This document shows positions 1 to 30,169 of a stretch of 64,000 bases of DNA, one piece after another (within the stretch, counting starts at the first letter, position 1; every line of letters starts with the position of its first letter). Under the pieces are notes generated by a model. The model was not told the origin of the DNA. It did not search any database and saw nothing but the letters and a program-made list of their open reading frames with translations. This DNA comes from Perca fluviatilis (lineage: Eukaryota > Chordata > Actinopteri > Perciformes > Percidae), in assembly GCF_010015445.1 (NCBI RefSeq), contig NC_053134.1:17270629-17334628 (forward strand), read 5' to 3'. Both the position numbers and the translations under genes were made by a program.

Positions 1-947
1 GATGGGACATGCTGGCTTAGCTTCACCGCAGTTGTGTGCGTCAGCGGCCGTGGGAGAGGGTGTAAAAGAGGGGTGTGGCGATGACATCATCAATATGGAT
101 TCGTATTCACCATCCATACGAATCCAAACGAGAGCCGTTTTCGGATTTTTTCACCCTTAGACCAGGTTTCAAAAAAGTGCGTTTTCAGGCAGTGCGTTTG
201 CAGGATTCATCTGGACGGTCGGCCCAAACGATGCAAAACATGTGCGTTTGCACAAAAAAACGTTTCCGTGTGGATGGCCCCTTATTTGGCTGTCCTGGAT
301 CTTTCCAATCCTACCTACAGCACCTTTAAGTACAAATGTGAGGAACACTTTCTACTTATACTCCACTACACTTCACAGGGAAACATTGTACATTGTTACA
401 TTTATCTGAGAGCTTTAGTTACTAGTTACTTTACAAATTAAGATTTTTGCACACAAAACATATGCAAGTGTACAAGTGCAGCTAAAACAATTAATCTATT
501 GACCAATTGACAGAAAATTAATCGACAACCATTTTGATAATCGTTTAAGTCATTTTTCATGGTTCCAGCTTCTCAAATATGAAGATTCGCTGCTTTTTCT
601 TTTAATTATTTTGATTGATTACACATTTTTCTGCATTGAGTTTTTTTTTTACTTTTTATACTTTAAGTACATTTTCCTGATTGTACTTATATATCATTAA
701 CATTTTTTAATGCAGGTTTTTTCTAACAAAGTATCTTTTCAGTGGTGTATTAGTATTTTTTGTTTAAGTAAAGGATCTGAATACTTCCTCCACCACTGGT
801 GGCTTGGAAATGTAGTTTGTGTTAACTGAGCCAGCAGGGCAAGTCTTTCCTTCATTAAAATGGACAAAAAAACAGAGATTTATTAATTGTCCTGTGCTCA
901 CCTCTCTCCCCCTTTTTTCCTCACCCCTCTGACCTCCTTCCCATCAG
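1..947. other. Upstream intron of the SLC6 gene with repeat fragments
   Basis: This is the tail of an intron whose 5' exon lies outside the window; it ends at a CAG acceptor at 945-947. No coding exon is visible. About 75-290 is CpG-richer than the rest and ends at 287-329 in a copy of the right end of the TTAA-flanked element described at 32671-33045 (CCTACCTACAGCACCT followed by TTAA). The 84-residue ORF across 75-329 runs through this repeat and is not a gene. About 640-803 resembles a common fish interspersed repeat ending in CCTCCACCACTGG. The rest is AT-rich unique sequence. Confidence 0.6.
287..329 (+). repeat. Right end of a TTAA-flanked MITE
   Basis: The last ~40 bases before TTAA at 326-329 match the right end of the element at 32671-33045 almost base for base (CCAATCCTACCTACAGCACC). 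The matching left end (AGGTGCAGTAGGTAAG) is not seen in the window, so this copy is truncated, rearranged or begins upstream. Confidence 0.6.
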
Positions 948-3863
948 TTTGTGTGTGTCGAGAGCCTTGTGACTGCGATAGTCGACATGTACCCTGCTGT
1001 GTTCAGACGTAAAAACCGCAGGGAGCTCTTCCTGTTAGGTGTGGTCTTCTTCTCCTTCTTCATGGGCCTCATCATGCTGATGGAGGTAAGGGGACACACA
1101 GACAAACATACATCGGCAAGCATGAAGATGTTTTTGACCGATATGTTGATATAGGGGCAGTAACCTAAGTTTTTATACTGAAGGTCACAATATTTTGTAC
1201 ATTCAGTGTCTTTGAATTTTTACTTTTTAAAGCTTTAAGGTGTTTTCCCTTAATATATATTTCCTAGCAGGGTAAAAATGCCTTCATTAATATAATCATT
1301 TAACATCACTGAAAATAATTTCACACACAGATACACTTCAAATCAAGTGGATGCTGGTGGGTTGCACTTGATTGTTGTTTTAGGGATAATCCAGGAAAGG
1401 ATGCCTTGTTCTGCTGAACTTAACTCTTACAGAGTACAACCTAGTTGACACGTGTGATCGGATCTCAATGTATCCTCAATGCGTCCTGGGTGCATTCACA
1501 CCTGTACTTACTTACAGCTGTCCACTTCCGACAGTTCCACGATCCGATCTGATCACTCAGATCTGATTTTTAATACCAGGTCAGAACGGGGCCCATGGCC
1601 AACAGTTTCACCTCTGCAAAGCTGGAAACATGAATGCTTTGCAGAGGTGTCAACAAGTCATCATTTTGTCAGTATAAGCAGCAAGTCAGAGGTTTTGTGC
1701 AAAACGTCTCAGGTAATGCATGTCAAGCTTGTCTGAAGTCTCTAGTTTTGGGCTTCAGCATTTCAAATATTTTCACAAACTTGTATATCTTTAAATATTA
1801 ACAATAAAAGAGTAGATTTATCTTTATATTTTTTATTATCTGAAAAAGGCAATCTAGACGCTGCTATACATTTTTAGTAGAAACACATTTAGCTTTATTG
1901 GTGCTTAATTTGACTCCCCTGACACTGTCATGATGTACTTAGCCCATGCTTTCGCGATCAGCTGCCCTCACCAGTGTCTCCAGTAAGTCTGTGACAACAC
2001 CGACATTTCATTTTGCCATTTAGATATCAATGGACGACATACGTGACCACTGAGTTAACTGTGTTATCAATAGTAAACGTTTGAAGCTTGTCAAGTAGTC
2101 AAAGTCACAAAAAATGTTAGTTAAAATAATAAGTCTATAGGATATTTGTAGAATGGTCACCAAAGCAATTTAATCTTTTATATTTCTGTTGGAGCCATTT
2201 TTGTTTGGTTTGTGTGTGGTTGCAGGTAGATGTTTGATTAATATGAAGAGCATTAAATAAACTTAACATAAACTCTTCTTTTACTATTTTAGTATTAAAA
2301 TCATTTTGGATAAATGTCCTAAAACAAATGTATTGTACTGTGGCAGGTAAGTTTTCCAATTGTAACTTTGACTTAGTGCTTTATATCTCTCTATTTGTAG
2401 GGAGGCATGTATGTTTTCCAGCTCTTTGATTACTACGCAGCCAGTGGCATGTGTCTTCTCTTCATGTCCATCTTTGAGACTGTCTGCATTGCATGGGTCT
2501 ATGGTAAGCTGTCCTCAAACATAAAAGGCTTAATTTCACTGGTGAAAATGGAGAAATAGTTTTTCCAGTGACTAAATTAACATACTGTGGAGTATTTGTC
2601 CTGTTTAAAGGCGCAACGTGGATTGAAATGTCTTGACTGTGTTTTTCCAGGTGCAGATCGCTTTTATGATAACATTGAGGACATGATCGGCTACCGCCCA
2701 GGACCTTACATCAAATACTGTTGGTTGTTCTTCACCCCAGCCACATGCATTGTGAGTATCAACAAACTAATTAAGTAGTATCAAGGATTCCTAAAAATGA
2801 CAAAGGCTGACAGACACTGAGACCTCCTCTCCTTTTGCAGAAATCAAAACAAATCAGTTGTTTGTTCTTCACCAATAGTAATGCTTGTCTAATTGTCTCT
2901 CCAGGGTACCTTTGCCTTCTCTCTCATCAAATATACCCCTCTAAAGTACAACAATGAGTATGTGTACCCGTGGTGGGGCTATGTCATTGGCTGGCTGCTC
3001 GCTCTTTCCTCCATGGTCTGTATTCCGCTTTGGATGGTGTACAAGATCAGCACCACCCAAGGGACTTTCAGAGAGGTAAGTTTTGATCATTATAGAGCTG
3101 TTTGAAGTTCTAAAGTAAGGTAGGAGCTGGATGACGTGTTTAGTTTTTTTTAACTCAGTGTCTGAAATTAAAGGATGTGTGTGCCAGTTTTGGTCTTAAA
3201 GGTCCCATATTGTAACAAGTGAGATTTTTTTGATTATATAGCAGGTCAATTGAAATCCACTATATATAATTTAGGTAAAAGGTGTCACTACAGTGCCGTT
3301 ACAGTCATTCCCCGGCTGCAATTACGGTGCAGAGACTCCCAGATTATAGATGCAGAAGACCTGGAAACACTGACCAACCATTTTTCAGAAGGGGGACTTA
3401 AAGAGACAGGCGCAAAAACGGAGCCTTTTAGAGAGAGGGTGAATACAGATATATTCAGACAGACAGTATGAGAAAAATAATGGTTTTTTTTGTTTGTTTG
3501 TTTGTTTTTTTTACATTAAAGCATGTAATCATGTTCTAGTAGAAACCCAAAATACAAATAGGCACCCTAAGAATGAGCACAATATGGGACCTTTAAAACA
3601 GACTTTCTGTGAACTGTGAATCTTGATTTGACTTGAACGTATCCCATTGTGGAATATATTCAATAAAGATGGTCAAGACTGGAGCCCATTAACACTGGTT
3701 TATCTCTTTACAGCGCATCCAGTTGCTTATCACACCATCTGACACCTTACCCAAAACCAAGAGGGAGCAGGAAAGGTTACTGGCCATCTTTGCTCCTGAG
3801 GGAGACGTTTCCATGGCTAGAAATGGCTACTTACCTGTCTTAGAGACAGACTCCAACTTATGA
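948..3863 (+). CDS. slc6a13: SLC6 family Na+/Cl- dependent transporter, GAT-2-like, C-terminal part
   Basis: Five coding exons on GT-AG introns: 948-1085, 2401-2503, 2651-2751, 2905-3075 and 3714-3863 (TGA 3861-3863). They read in frame for 220 residues. The product is the C-terminal third of a plasma-membrane symporter of the GABA/betaine/taurine branch. Visible SLC6 signatures are [44 protein letters not shown] and the last helices ([16 protein letters not shown]), so roughly the final four membrane segments and the cytoplasmic tail are present. [11 protein letters not shown] and FRERI fit SLC6A13 (GAT-2) better than GAT-1, GAT-3 or BGT-1 as I know those families. The tail ends D-S-N-L, which fits a class I PDZ ligand (S/T-x-hydrophobic). 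The 5' exons are missing, so the exact paralogue is less certain than the family. An alternative is another member of the slc6a11/12/13 group. Confidence 0.9.
3200..3592. mobile_element. TTAA-flanked MITE, family A copy 1
   Basis: A 393-bp element lies in the last intron of the SLC6 gene. It is bounded by TTAA (3196-3199 and 3593-3596), with terminal inverted repeats AGGTCCCATATTGT and ACAATATGGGACCT that match perfectly over 14 bp. It has no coding capacity. A second copy in the same orientation is at 47581-48018. The TTAA target points to a piggyBac-type origin, but the ends do not begin CCC, so the superfamily is left open. Confidence 0.8.
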
Positions 3864-4845
3864 GGCCCCAGTGGGGATGGGAAAGACATGTGGGTTTTCC
3901 ATCCTTGACTCGCTGCACCATTGCCTTCATCCTAAAGACACTGCAGGGAAAGATACAAGATGTCACATTGTCTACTTAAATGCATAACAGAATATGGGAG
4001 GACTCAGGAGATAATAGGACTACAGTATGTTTGGCAGTGCCTGTAAATTTCAGGGATGGCAGCAATGTGATAAAAGAAGGATAAAGAAAATAAAAAGTCA
4101 TCTATTGGATTACTTAGAAGCTTTAGAGGGAACAAAGGTATTTTTTTCAGGGATACAAGTTATTTACGCTACTTAATCTGACATCTATTAATACATTGTC
4201 ATATGCTGTTCAGCTCTGCATTTCACAGATGATGTAAATGAAGTGATTCAGGGTCAGCTGAAATCTACTAGTCAGCCTTGTTGTTGAAAATGTTACAATG
4301 TTATAATAGAGGTTAATGGCATTTAAAAAAAATCTCATTCAAGGGTGTTAATTGTAGAGACTAACATACAGGTTACACTAAAAGTTTAATAATAAATCTT
4401 ATAGTTTGCATAATAAGGATGACGTTTGTGCAAATGTAACACTAAGACAGCAAAATCAGTATGGAACAGGTTAACCATTTGTTACCGCTACATGTATGTT
4501 GTGGTATGTTACTTTTTAAACTAAAGTATCATGTGTATCTGACGTCACTTCATGGCTACTTTGCCACATTTGTATCATCTATTGTATTATCATAAACTGA
4601 TTGGGGAAAGTTTTCTTTTGTATTGACAAGAAATAAAAATGTTGTATTTCACATGACTAGACCTTGTAGTGAAAGGATATAATATCAGTGAAAGTTATAA
4701 TACTGTACCACTGCAAAAGTCGTAGAACTAACATGACATATACAATGTACAAACGTAGTTTCATATTTTGAACTGTAACATTATGCAACTGTACAAAGAA
4801 ACTTGTAAGTATGTTTTTAAATAAACATGCAAAAATTCATGTTAT
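3864..4845 (+). other. slc6a13: 3' UTR of the SLC6 transporter gene
   Basis: This is non-coding AT-rich sequence directly after the TGA, with no other ORF. AATAAA signals lie at 4632-4637 and 4820-4825; the second is followed by an AT-rich stretch and is the likelier main end. The 3' boundary is estimated from that signal. No transcript evidence is available. Confidence 0.6.
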
Positions 4846-5279
4846 CTTGAATAATTTTGCACTGGCCAGTTTTGATTATTGGTGGGGTTGTAACACCCCC
4901 CCCCCCGTAAATTAGTCCTATGTGCCTAGGTGCTATCAGCGCTGTTTCCCATATTGTTTCACAATAGGAAAGACTGTATAATTTCTGATCAGGAAAATCA
5001 GGTAAGATAAAGGGACAGTTTTAGCATAAAATAAATAAATGAATACAATTCTTTATGAAATGAGACTCTGCATTTTAACCCCTTGTATTAGCCGATACAC
5101 TGAACTCATACAGCACGTTAAAAATATCAAATTATATAATGCCCCTGGCTGGACAAAGAGATGTGGAGTTGTTAAAGACTGTTTTTTAGAAGGGTACAGT
5201 TTTTTTAGACATAAAGAAACCACAATGATGGAGCAGTTTTGGAACAGTTTTCTAGAATAATTTTACCACTGGGTGTCAT
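4846..5279. other. Intergenic gap between SLC6 gene and usp15
   Basis: About 430 bases separate the likely poly(A) site of the SLC6 gene from the usp15 promoter, which lies on the same strand. It holds a repeat fragment at about 4861-4925 (GGCCAGTTTTGATTATT, then a C-run, then GTAAATTA) that recurs at about 61550-61590. The 73-residue ORF here has no recognisable family features. Nothing else is seen. Confidence 0.5.
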
Positions 5280-5395
5280 GCGTTTGCTGTACTGTCGGTG
5301 AGCTGATGATTGGCTGAAACTGCAACGTCACTCTCTACGTGCCTCGGTGACGCCCCGCACTTTCCCACCATGCAGCGGGTGATGTCTGAGGAAAG
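5280..5395 (+). promoter_or_regulatory. usp15: usp15 proximal promoter / 5' UTR with overlapping uORF
   Basis: This short stretch is CpG-richer than its surroundings. It carries an inverted CCAAT box (ATTGG, 5309-5313) and a CRE-like half site (CGTCA, 5326-5330). An upstream ATG at 5370, in the context CCACCATGC, opens a 28-codon frame that overlaps the main start and stops at 5454-5456. No TATA box is evident, as expected for a housekeeping gene. The transcription start is not known, so whether the uORF is transcribed is open. Confidence 0.5.
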
Positions 5396-24821
<19,426 letters not shown>

Positions 24822-27005
24822 GGCAAAACGAGGACATGAACAAAACGGAGAGAGAGAGACTAGGATCTTTCCATCCAAAGCCATATGGACACACAGCATG
24901 GCAGCGGGCGCCACCAGTCCCACCCAGCGGCTCGGACTCGGCCGCTCCACAGGCTGAGCCGCTGCGGGGGTGGCGGCTGTTAGGTCAGGGAGCTGTCGTG
25001 GTACGCAACTCTAAGAAATCAGGGCCCTCCTCTGTGGTTGGATCACTATGTGTGTGTGTATATGTGTGTAAGGTGTGAGTGTGTCGCCACGTTCATTCGT
25101 TTAGGATTTGCTCACCTGTTCTCTGATAAGAGTCGATGAACAACATTTGGGATGGGGTTAGAGGCGTCGCAGAACTGCGGTGTAGCGCTCTTAATCGCTC
25201 TCTGCTTTTTGTGTTCCTTTTTGATTTTTTTTCTTTTATATATATTTTTGAAAGCAATGCATTGTTGGCATATCATTTTATTATCATTTAGACCTTGTAA
25301 ATATTTTAGACACTGAATTATATCAGGTTTTCATGATGCGCTGAAACATTTTGAACTTGCACAATCACCAACCCTCCACCTTTTTTTTTTTATTTTTTAT
25401 GTATTATTGCCAGACATACTGCAATTGTTTAACAATAACATCTCTCAGACGGCTTTTCTCACGTAAAAAGCTTAAGAAGCTGCCTTTTATTAAGCTAGGG
25501 GTGAGACACGTGTAGAGTCTAGACTTAACATAGAGAAGTGATGCTCATAATTGGATTTATAAAATGTCGTACAGCCAAACTGTCCTAGCTTTGTACTGCT
25601 GCTGCTACTGCTGTGATCTTGCATTTTTAGACAGATTATTAGCGTATCGGCATGAACCATAGCGATTTAAGGTCCTGCCTTTGTTGTCCCTCTCTCTGGT
25701 CTCTTCTCTGTTGATCATTTATATTTCCTAAAACCTAAAATAAATCAGGATTAAGAAGTTATCCAGCTAACTTTGCAAAATAACTCAACTTTTGCACATT
25801 TTATTGTGCAAAAATGAATTATTAAAAGCTGTTTCACTCGGTCTTAATCAACTCAACATAATGCGCAGGGATTGCAACAAATATCTGTTCAAAAGTTAGC
25901 TGGCTGACTCATAGATCCTACGCCACAAATCTCCTCTTCAACTCTCCCTCTTTAAGTTATTCATAGGTGGTGCTTTTTCCTCTCGCTCTCTCTCTCCCCC
26001 CTCTTCATATTCGAGGCACTTTGAGATTAGGAACATCGGTGATTTCGCCGACAATCGGATGGATCATCTCTTGTTGGGATCACTTCAGCCTTAACTCTTG
26101 ATCTCAGACCGGTCGCCTTTTCTTTGCTCATCACCATCACACCATCTTTCTCGCACGGCCCCTTCACGCACCAACACTCGTGCACGAATGTCCGTATTGC
26201 TTGTCTGCTTGTTGCATCGCAGCCATGTCATCTCGGAACTGTTTCTTTAAACCCACAATAGGGCCAGAATGTACACTGAATGGAATGAGCACTGACCAGA
26301 TGTATGTGTCTGATGCCTTTTTGGTTCTTTACAGGGCCAGATTAATTTTTTCCTCCTTTCTTTTTTTTTTTCCTTTCATGGCTCCCTTTCTTGGTTTGGT
26401 TGAATGTGATGGTAAAGGGTTCTTGGCCTTTGAGAACAGCCGTATGAATTCATGGGTACTGTTAAATGCATCCCTTACCAGAGAGGGGGAAAAAATGCTT
26501 AATTGTGGTCCTGAGCTTCGAGGATGGGGAGAGAGGGGACAAAACTGAAAACTGTGGGGTGAGTCTGCCTAAAAGGCCTATCAGCTTTTGGAATCATGAT
26601 ACAGTGAAAATATTTTGTGGCAGATTGTTGCAGGATATTCCTCCATCGGTGTAACTCATGATAAAACTATTCTCCATGGTGGAGTGTTATCTTTTCTTTT
26701 TCTACCTGTTCTTCCATTGTAAACAGCATTAGCGTACCTGTCGTTGCCTCAGAATATTAGATGCCTTGCCATGCCCTTTATGAGCATCTCTGTGCTTTGA
26801 CTTCAGTTGGCTTCATTGCCTTCGGCGCTGCCTTGCTTTTTGGGCGACTCACCCCCCCCCCCATCCTGACTGAGTGAGATGTGATTGCTACTATAGGCTT
26901 ATACAATACTGTACATAAGAGTTCACTCTGTGAGTGCACATTTGATAAAGTTTATTTATTTATATGTAAGCATTTAATAATAAACAGACAATATATTTAA
27001 AACCT
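24822..27005 (+). other. usp15: 3' UTR of usp15 (extent estimated)
   Basis: Non-coding sequence after the TGA. AATAAA signals are at 25739-25744 and 26979-26984. The stretch is largely free of recognisable transposons, unlike the introns, which fits a long UTR. Either signal could be used. The ORFs within (such as 26180-26548) have no family features. Confidence 0.55.
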
Positions 27006-27245
27006 TGACAAGACCTGAAATGTCAGGGGCGGGGACGTGGCTAGAGTCCACACGTACACACTAGTTTGCAAAGTCTTGCCTGTGCTCTTGTCAGGAAGGG
27101 AATATTTAAAAAATAAAAAATAAATTAAAAAAAAGGATGGTTCTGTTGTTTTGGGACATTTTTTTGTATAAATAATCCAGACATCCTTGCATGACAATAT
27201 AACGGGGTTTCCAGGTTTGGCTGCACTAGTAAATCACTTTTTTTT

Positions 27246-27355
<110 letters not shown>

Positions 27356-27916
27356 ACATCACTTTCCCTGAAATTTTCTACTGTGTATCTTTCATAACGT
27401 AATAAAAAGGCACACTTTCCTAATAAAAGTTAAAGGGAAATACCAAACCAGATTATTTGTTTTAAATACAAAGCACGTACACATCTTGGTCACAACAGTA
27501 AGTAAGAATTATTGCAGTAACTTACATCTCCCTATAAAGAAGCCCTCTGAATCATGTCTGGGTTGTTAATTTTTGTAAGAAATAAAATATAAGCCTTCCA
27601 TCATTATTATCCGCACTCTATTCTCAGTGCGTGCAGGGACTGCAGGCTGATTTATGAGGGGGAACACCGTGTTCTCTCCGGGTTCTGACGGGTTCTCTGC
27701 CCGCTCCCAGCTGGGAGGTTCCCCAGAGCAGCTGCTCATCCTTCTAACCAATAGGAAGGAGGAGAAGAGTGACCGGCTGGGAGCAGAGCGCTGGACCACT
27801 CGCGTTCAGAAAACGGAAACCAAGTTTTCTGTCAGTCAAAGAAAATGCCAAAACCTAAATGCTGATGTGGAGCAGGGAAAAATACTATGAATTTAAAAAG
27901 TAATCTAATATATATC

Positions 27917-27920
<4 letters not shown>

Positions 27921-27973
<53 letters not shown>

Positions 27974-27974
27974 A

Positions 27975-28021
<47 letters not shown>
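27921..28021. repeat. Compound (CT)n(TA)n microsatellite
   Basis: CT repeats (about 27921-27973, one interruption) pass directly into TA repeats (about 27976-28021). Confidence 0.95.
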
Positions 28022-28024
<3 letters not shown>

Positions 28025-28678
28025 ACATTATTTGAACATCACAAACATCTGTAGATACTAAAAGCGTAATTAAAACTTAATAAATTAAATATCTTAAAAT
28101 GAAAGCTTAATTTGTGTTAGGCCTATCTTCCATAACAAAGAGTTGTAGACCTTGCAGAATATTTTCATATCCATGTATCTGTCTATAATTATATATAAAC
28201 ATGTATATACATATTTTTATATGTATTTTTAAATATATTTTTAGATTTATTTGTTTTAGAAATATATAAGCCACATACTTATACATACTGCTGTTTCAAT
28301 ATGATTTCATTCATCAGACACCATTGATTAGCTGGTGAAAAATAAGCTATTTCAGTGAAAAGTATATATAACATATATGTTAAAACTGGTCAGAGTTAGG
28401 CTACCAATAATTGTGTTGGTGTTATTGTTTTTTATGATTTTAATTACACATACAGTACACTTGAACTATTTATCATCCAATTTCGTCTGTTCCAGAAAAA
28501 TAGCAGTGCCATTGTGGAAAGAACAAGAATACAAGTTGAGTTTACCAGGGAAAATAACTATACTTTGCCATCAACAAGCTGATTATTACTGACATTACTG
28601 AGGTAATATATACTTTTTTGTATCACTTGCATTGAGTCGCTGCTTCATCATGACAACTGTCCACGATGAAAGATTATG

Positions 28679-28910
28679 GACCTTTTTCACAGCAGACATG
28701 TTGACTTGTCATAGCAGGAAAAGCACAGCTGAAATTGATAACCTTCACGATGGCTCAGTTCCATCAAGTGTCCCAGTGAGCTGTTTCAGTGAGTCAGCAT
28801 GCACAATACCAGGGCCTCTCCTAAGTGGAATGCAGCCATCATTAGTAGTTTTGAATACACCTGTGCTTTTCCTACTATGATATGTCAACATGTCTGCCGT
28901 GAAAAAGGTC
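28679..28910. mobile_element. Short MITE-like inverted-repeat element
   Basis: Arms of about 50 bp face each other. The left arm begins GACCTTTTTCACAGCAGACA and the right arm, read on the other strand, begins GACCTTTTTCACGGCAGACA; both continue through ATGTTGAC and AGGAAAAGCACAG. The centre is about 130 bp. Target duplications are not clear. Confidence 0.7.
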
Positions 28911-28979
28911 TATTGCCCATAGTTACTACCGGGCCTCTAAAAAACCTGCCCGTGGAGAAACGAAGACCTGTGCTCTTTT

Positions 28980-30076
28980 GAATGCAACCAGCCGATGGCG
29001 CACTCTGACACTTTTCTCTCCTACAGCTGCTGGTGTTCTAAAAAAACCGTCAGAGTGAGACCTCTTCGTTTTCTCTAATCTCCGGTCGAGCCTACACCCG
29101 TCCTGACGTTCCCCGCGAATTTTTATCCACGCCGCTCCGCCAAATCCACTCATTTTCCACACGTACCTGACATGCGGCATTTGCGGAGAGAAATGGCCAA
29201 AAGAAAATCGTGCTTTGCTCGGGATGTGGATTTGTACAGTTTTTTTTGTTTTGTTTTTTTTGTCTTTTGAACCGAGTGGGTTTGATAGCGGGACAACTTT
29301 CCTGCACGACGCAGGGACAGACACAGACAACAATAGATTATAAAACAATCTGCTGCAGTTCAGCTGCAAGGTGAACGACTGGATGACGAGGTGGATTTTT
29401 TTTGCATTTTTTTCACATCCAACAAAATCCTGGTAATATTAATTTGGAGTTTATTGTGACTTTTTTGTTAATCTACTTAATCTCGTGTGCTTCAATACGA
29501 TAACAACGGACTATAATAACCATTGTTTTTACACTTTTACATTTAAAAATTCAGTTTGTTAAAATTCGTAGCTATTGTGATGTATGTTGATTTTTACACG
29601 CGTAGTTTGATGTTTTGATGTTTGGAGACTGTTCATAGCCGAATTGTGCCGATCATAAATTTTGTTCTTCGTTCGGCTTATTCATGTTAAGCGGACTACA
29701 TTTTAATGTCATTATTTAAAAACAACATTAATACCACATCCTTTTTTTTTTTTAGTATGACAAAGCGACGCATGTCGGCTGCGTGCCGCTCAGAAAACTC
29801 ACGGAGAGCCCCGCCGTCCTACCTGCCATATGCCATTTCCACCGAGGTCATCCGAGGAGAGCAGCGGGTGCAGGAAAAATGGGAAAGGTACAGGAGGTGT
29901 TTTTTTTTTCTTCTTTTTTTTTCTTTTTCTTTCTTTGGGTGGGGTTTTTGTCTCGCTTTATTGCAGCCACGTTTTGCGCGCACGCCATTTTTGCCGTGCG
30001 CTTTTACGCACAGCGACACAGACTGAACGGAGGAGGGGTGAAGACAAAAGAAAAGGCAAAGAGCACCGGGGGCCAA
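28980..30076 (+). promoter_or_regulatory. CpG-richer region upstream of let-7i, probable pri-miRNA promoter/5' part
   Basis: GC and CpG content rise here in an otherwise AT-rich interval and fall again after the let-7i hairpin. Human let-7i also lies close to a CpG-rich promoter, so this is a plausible start region for the primary transcript; that is inference. An ATG-initiated frame at 29757 stays open across the densest part and reaches a donor-like GAAAG|GTACAG at about 29887, but I recognise no protein. Long T-runs at about 29900-29930 separate it from the hairpin. Confidence 0.5.
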
Positions 30077-30169
30077 GCGCTGGTTGAGGTAGTAGTTTGT
30101 GCTGTTGGTCGGGTTGTCATATTACCCCTATGTGGAGATGACTGCGCAATCTACTGCCTTGCTGGCGCT
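30077..30169 (+). ncRNA. mirlet7i: microRNA let-7i precursor
   Basis: The hairpin contains the let-7i-5p sequence at 30085-30106, from TGAGGTAGTAG to TGCTGTT, 22 nt and identical to the vertebrate miRNA. The 3p strand is at 30142-30163 (starts CTGCGCAATCTACTG). It differs from human let-7i-3p at one base, T for G after CTGCGCAA. The TTTGTGCTG portion separates let-7i from the other let-7 members. The loop keeps GGAG at 30134-30137, the known LIN28 zinc-knuckle site in let-7 precursors. let-7 miRNAs repress target mRNAs such as lin28, ras and hmga2 in differentiating cells. The location between usp15 and ppm1h matches human let-7i, between USP15/MON2 and PPM1H. Precursor ends are estimated from base pairing. 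Confidence 0.97.

Noticed and set aside
75..329. 84-residue plus-strand ORF at the window start
   Set aside because: It runs through CpG-rich repeat sequence and ends in the terminus of a TTAA-flanked element present elsewhere in the window. No protein features.
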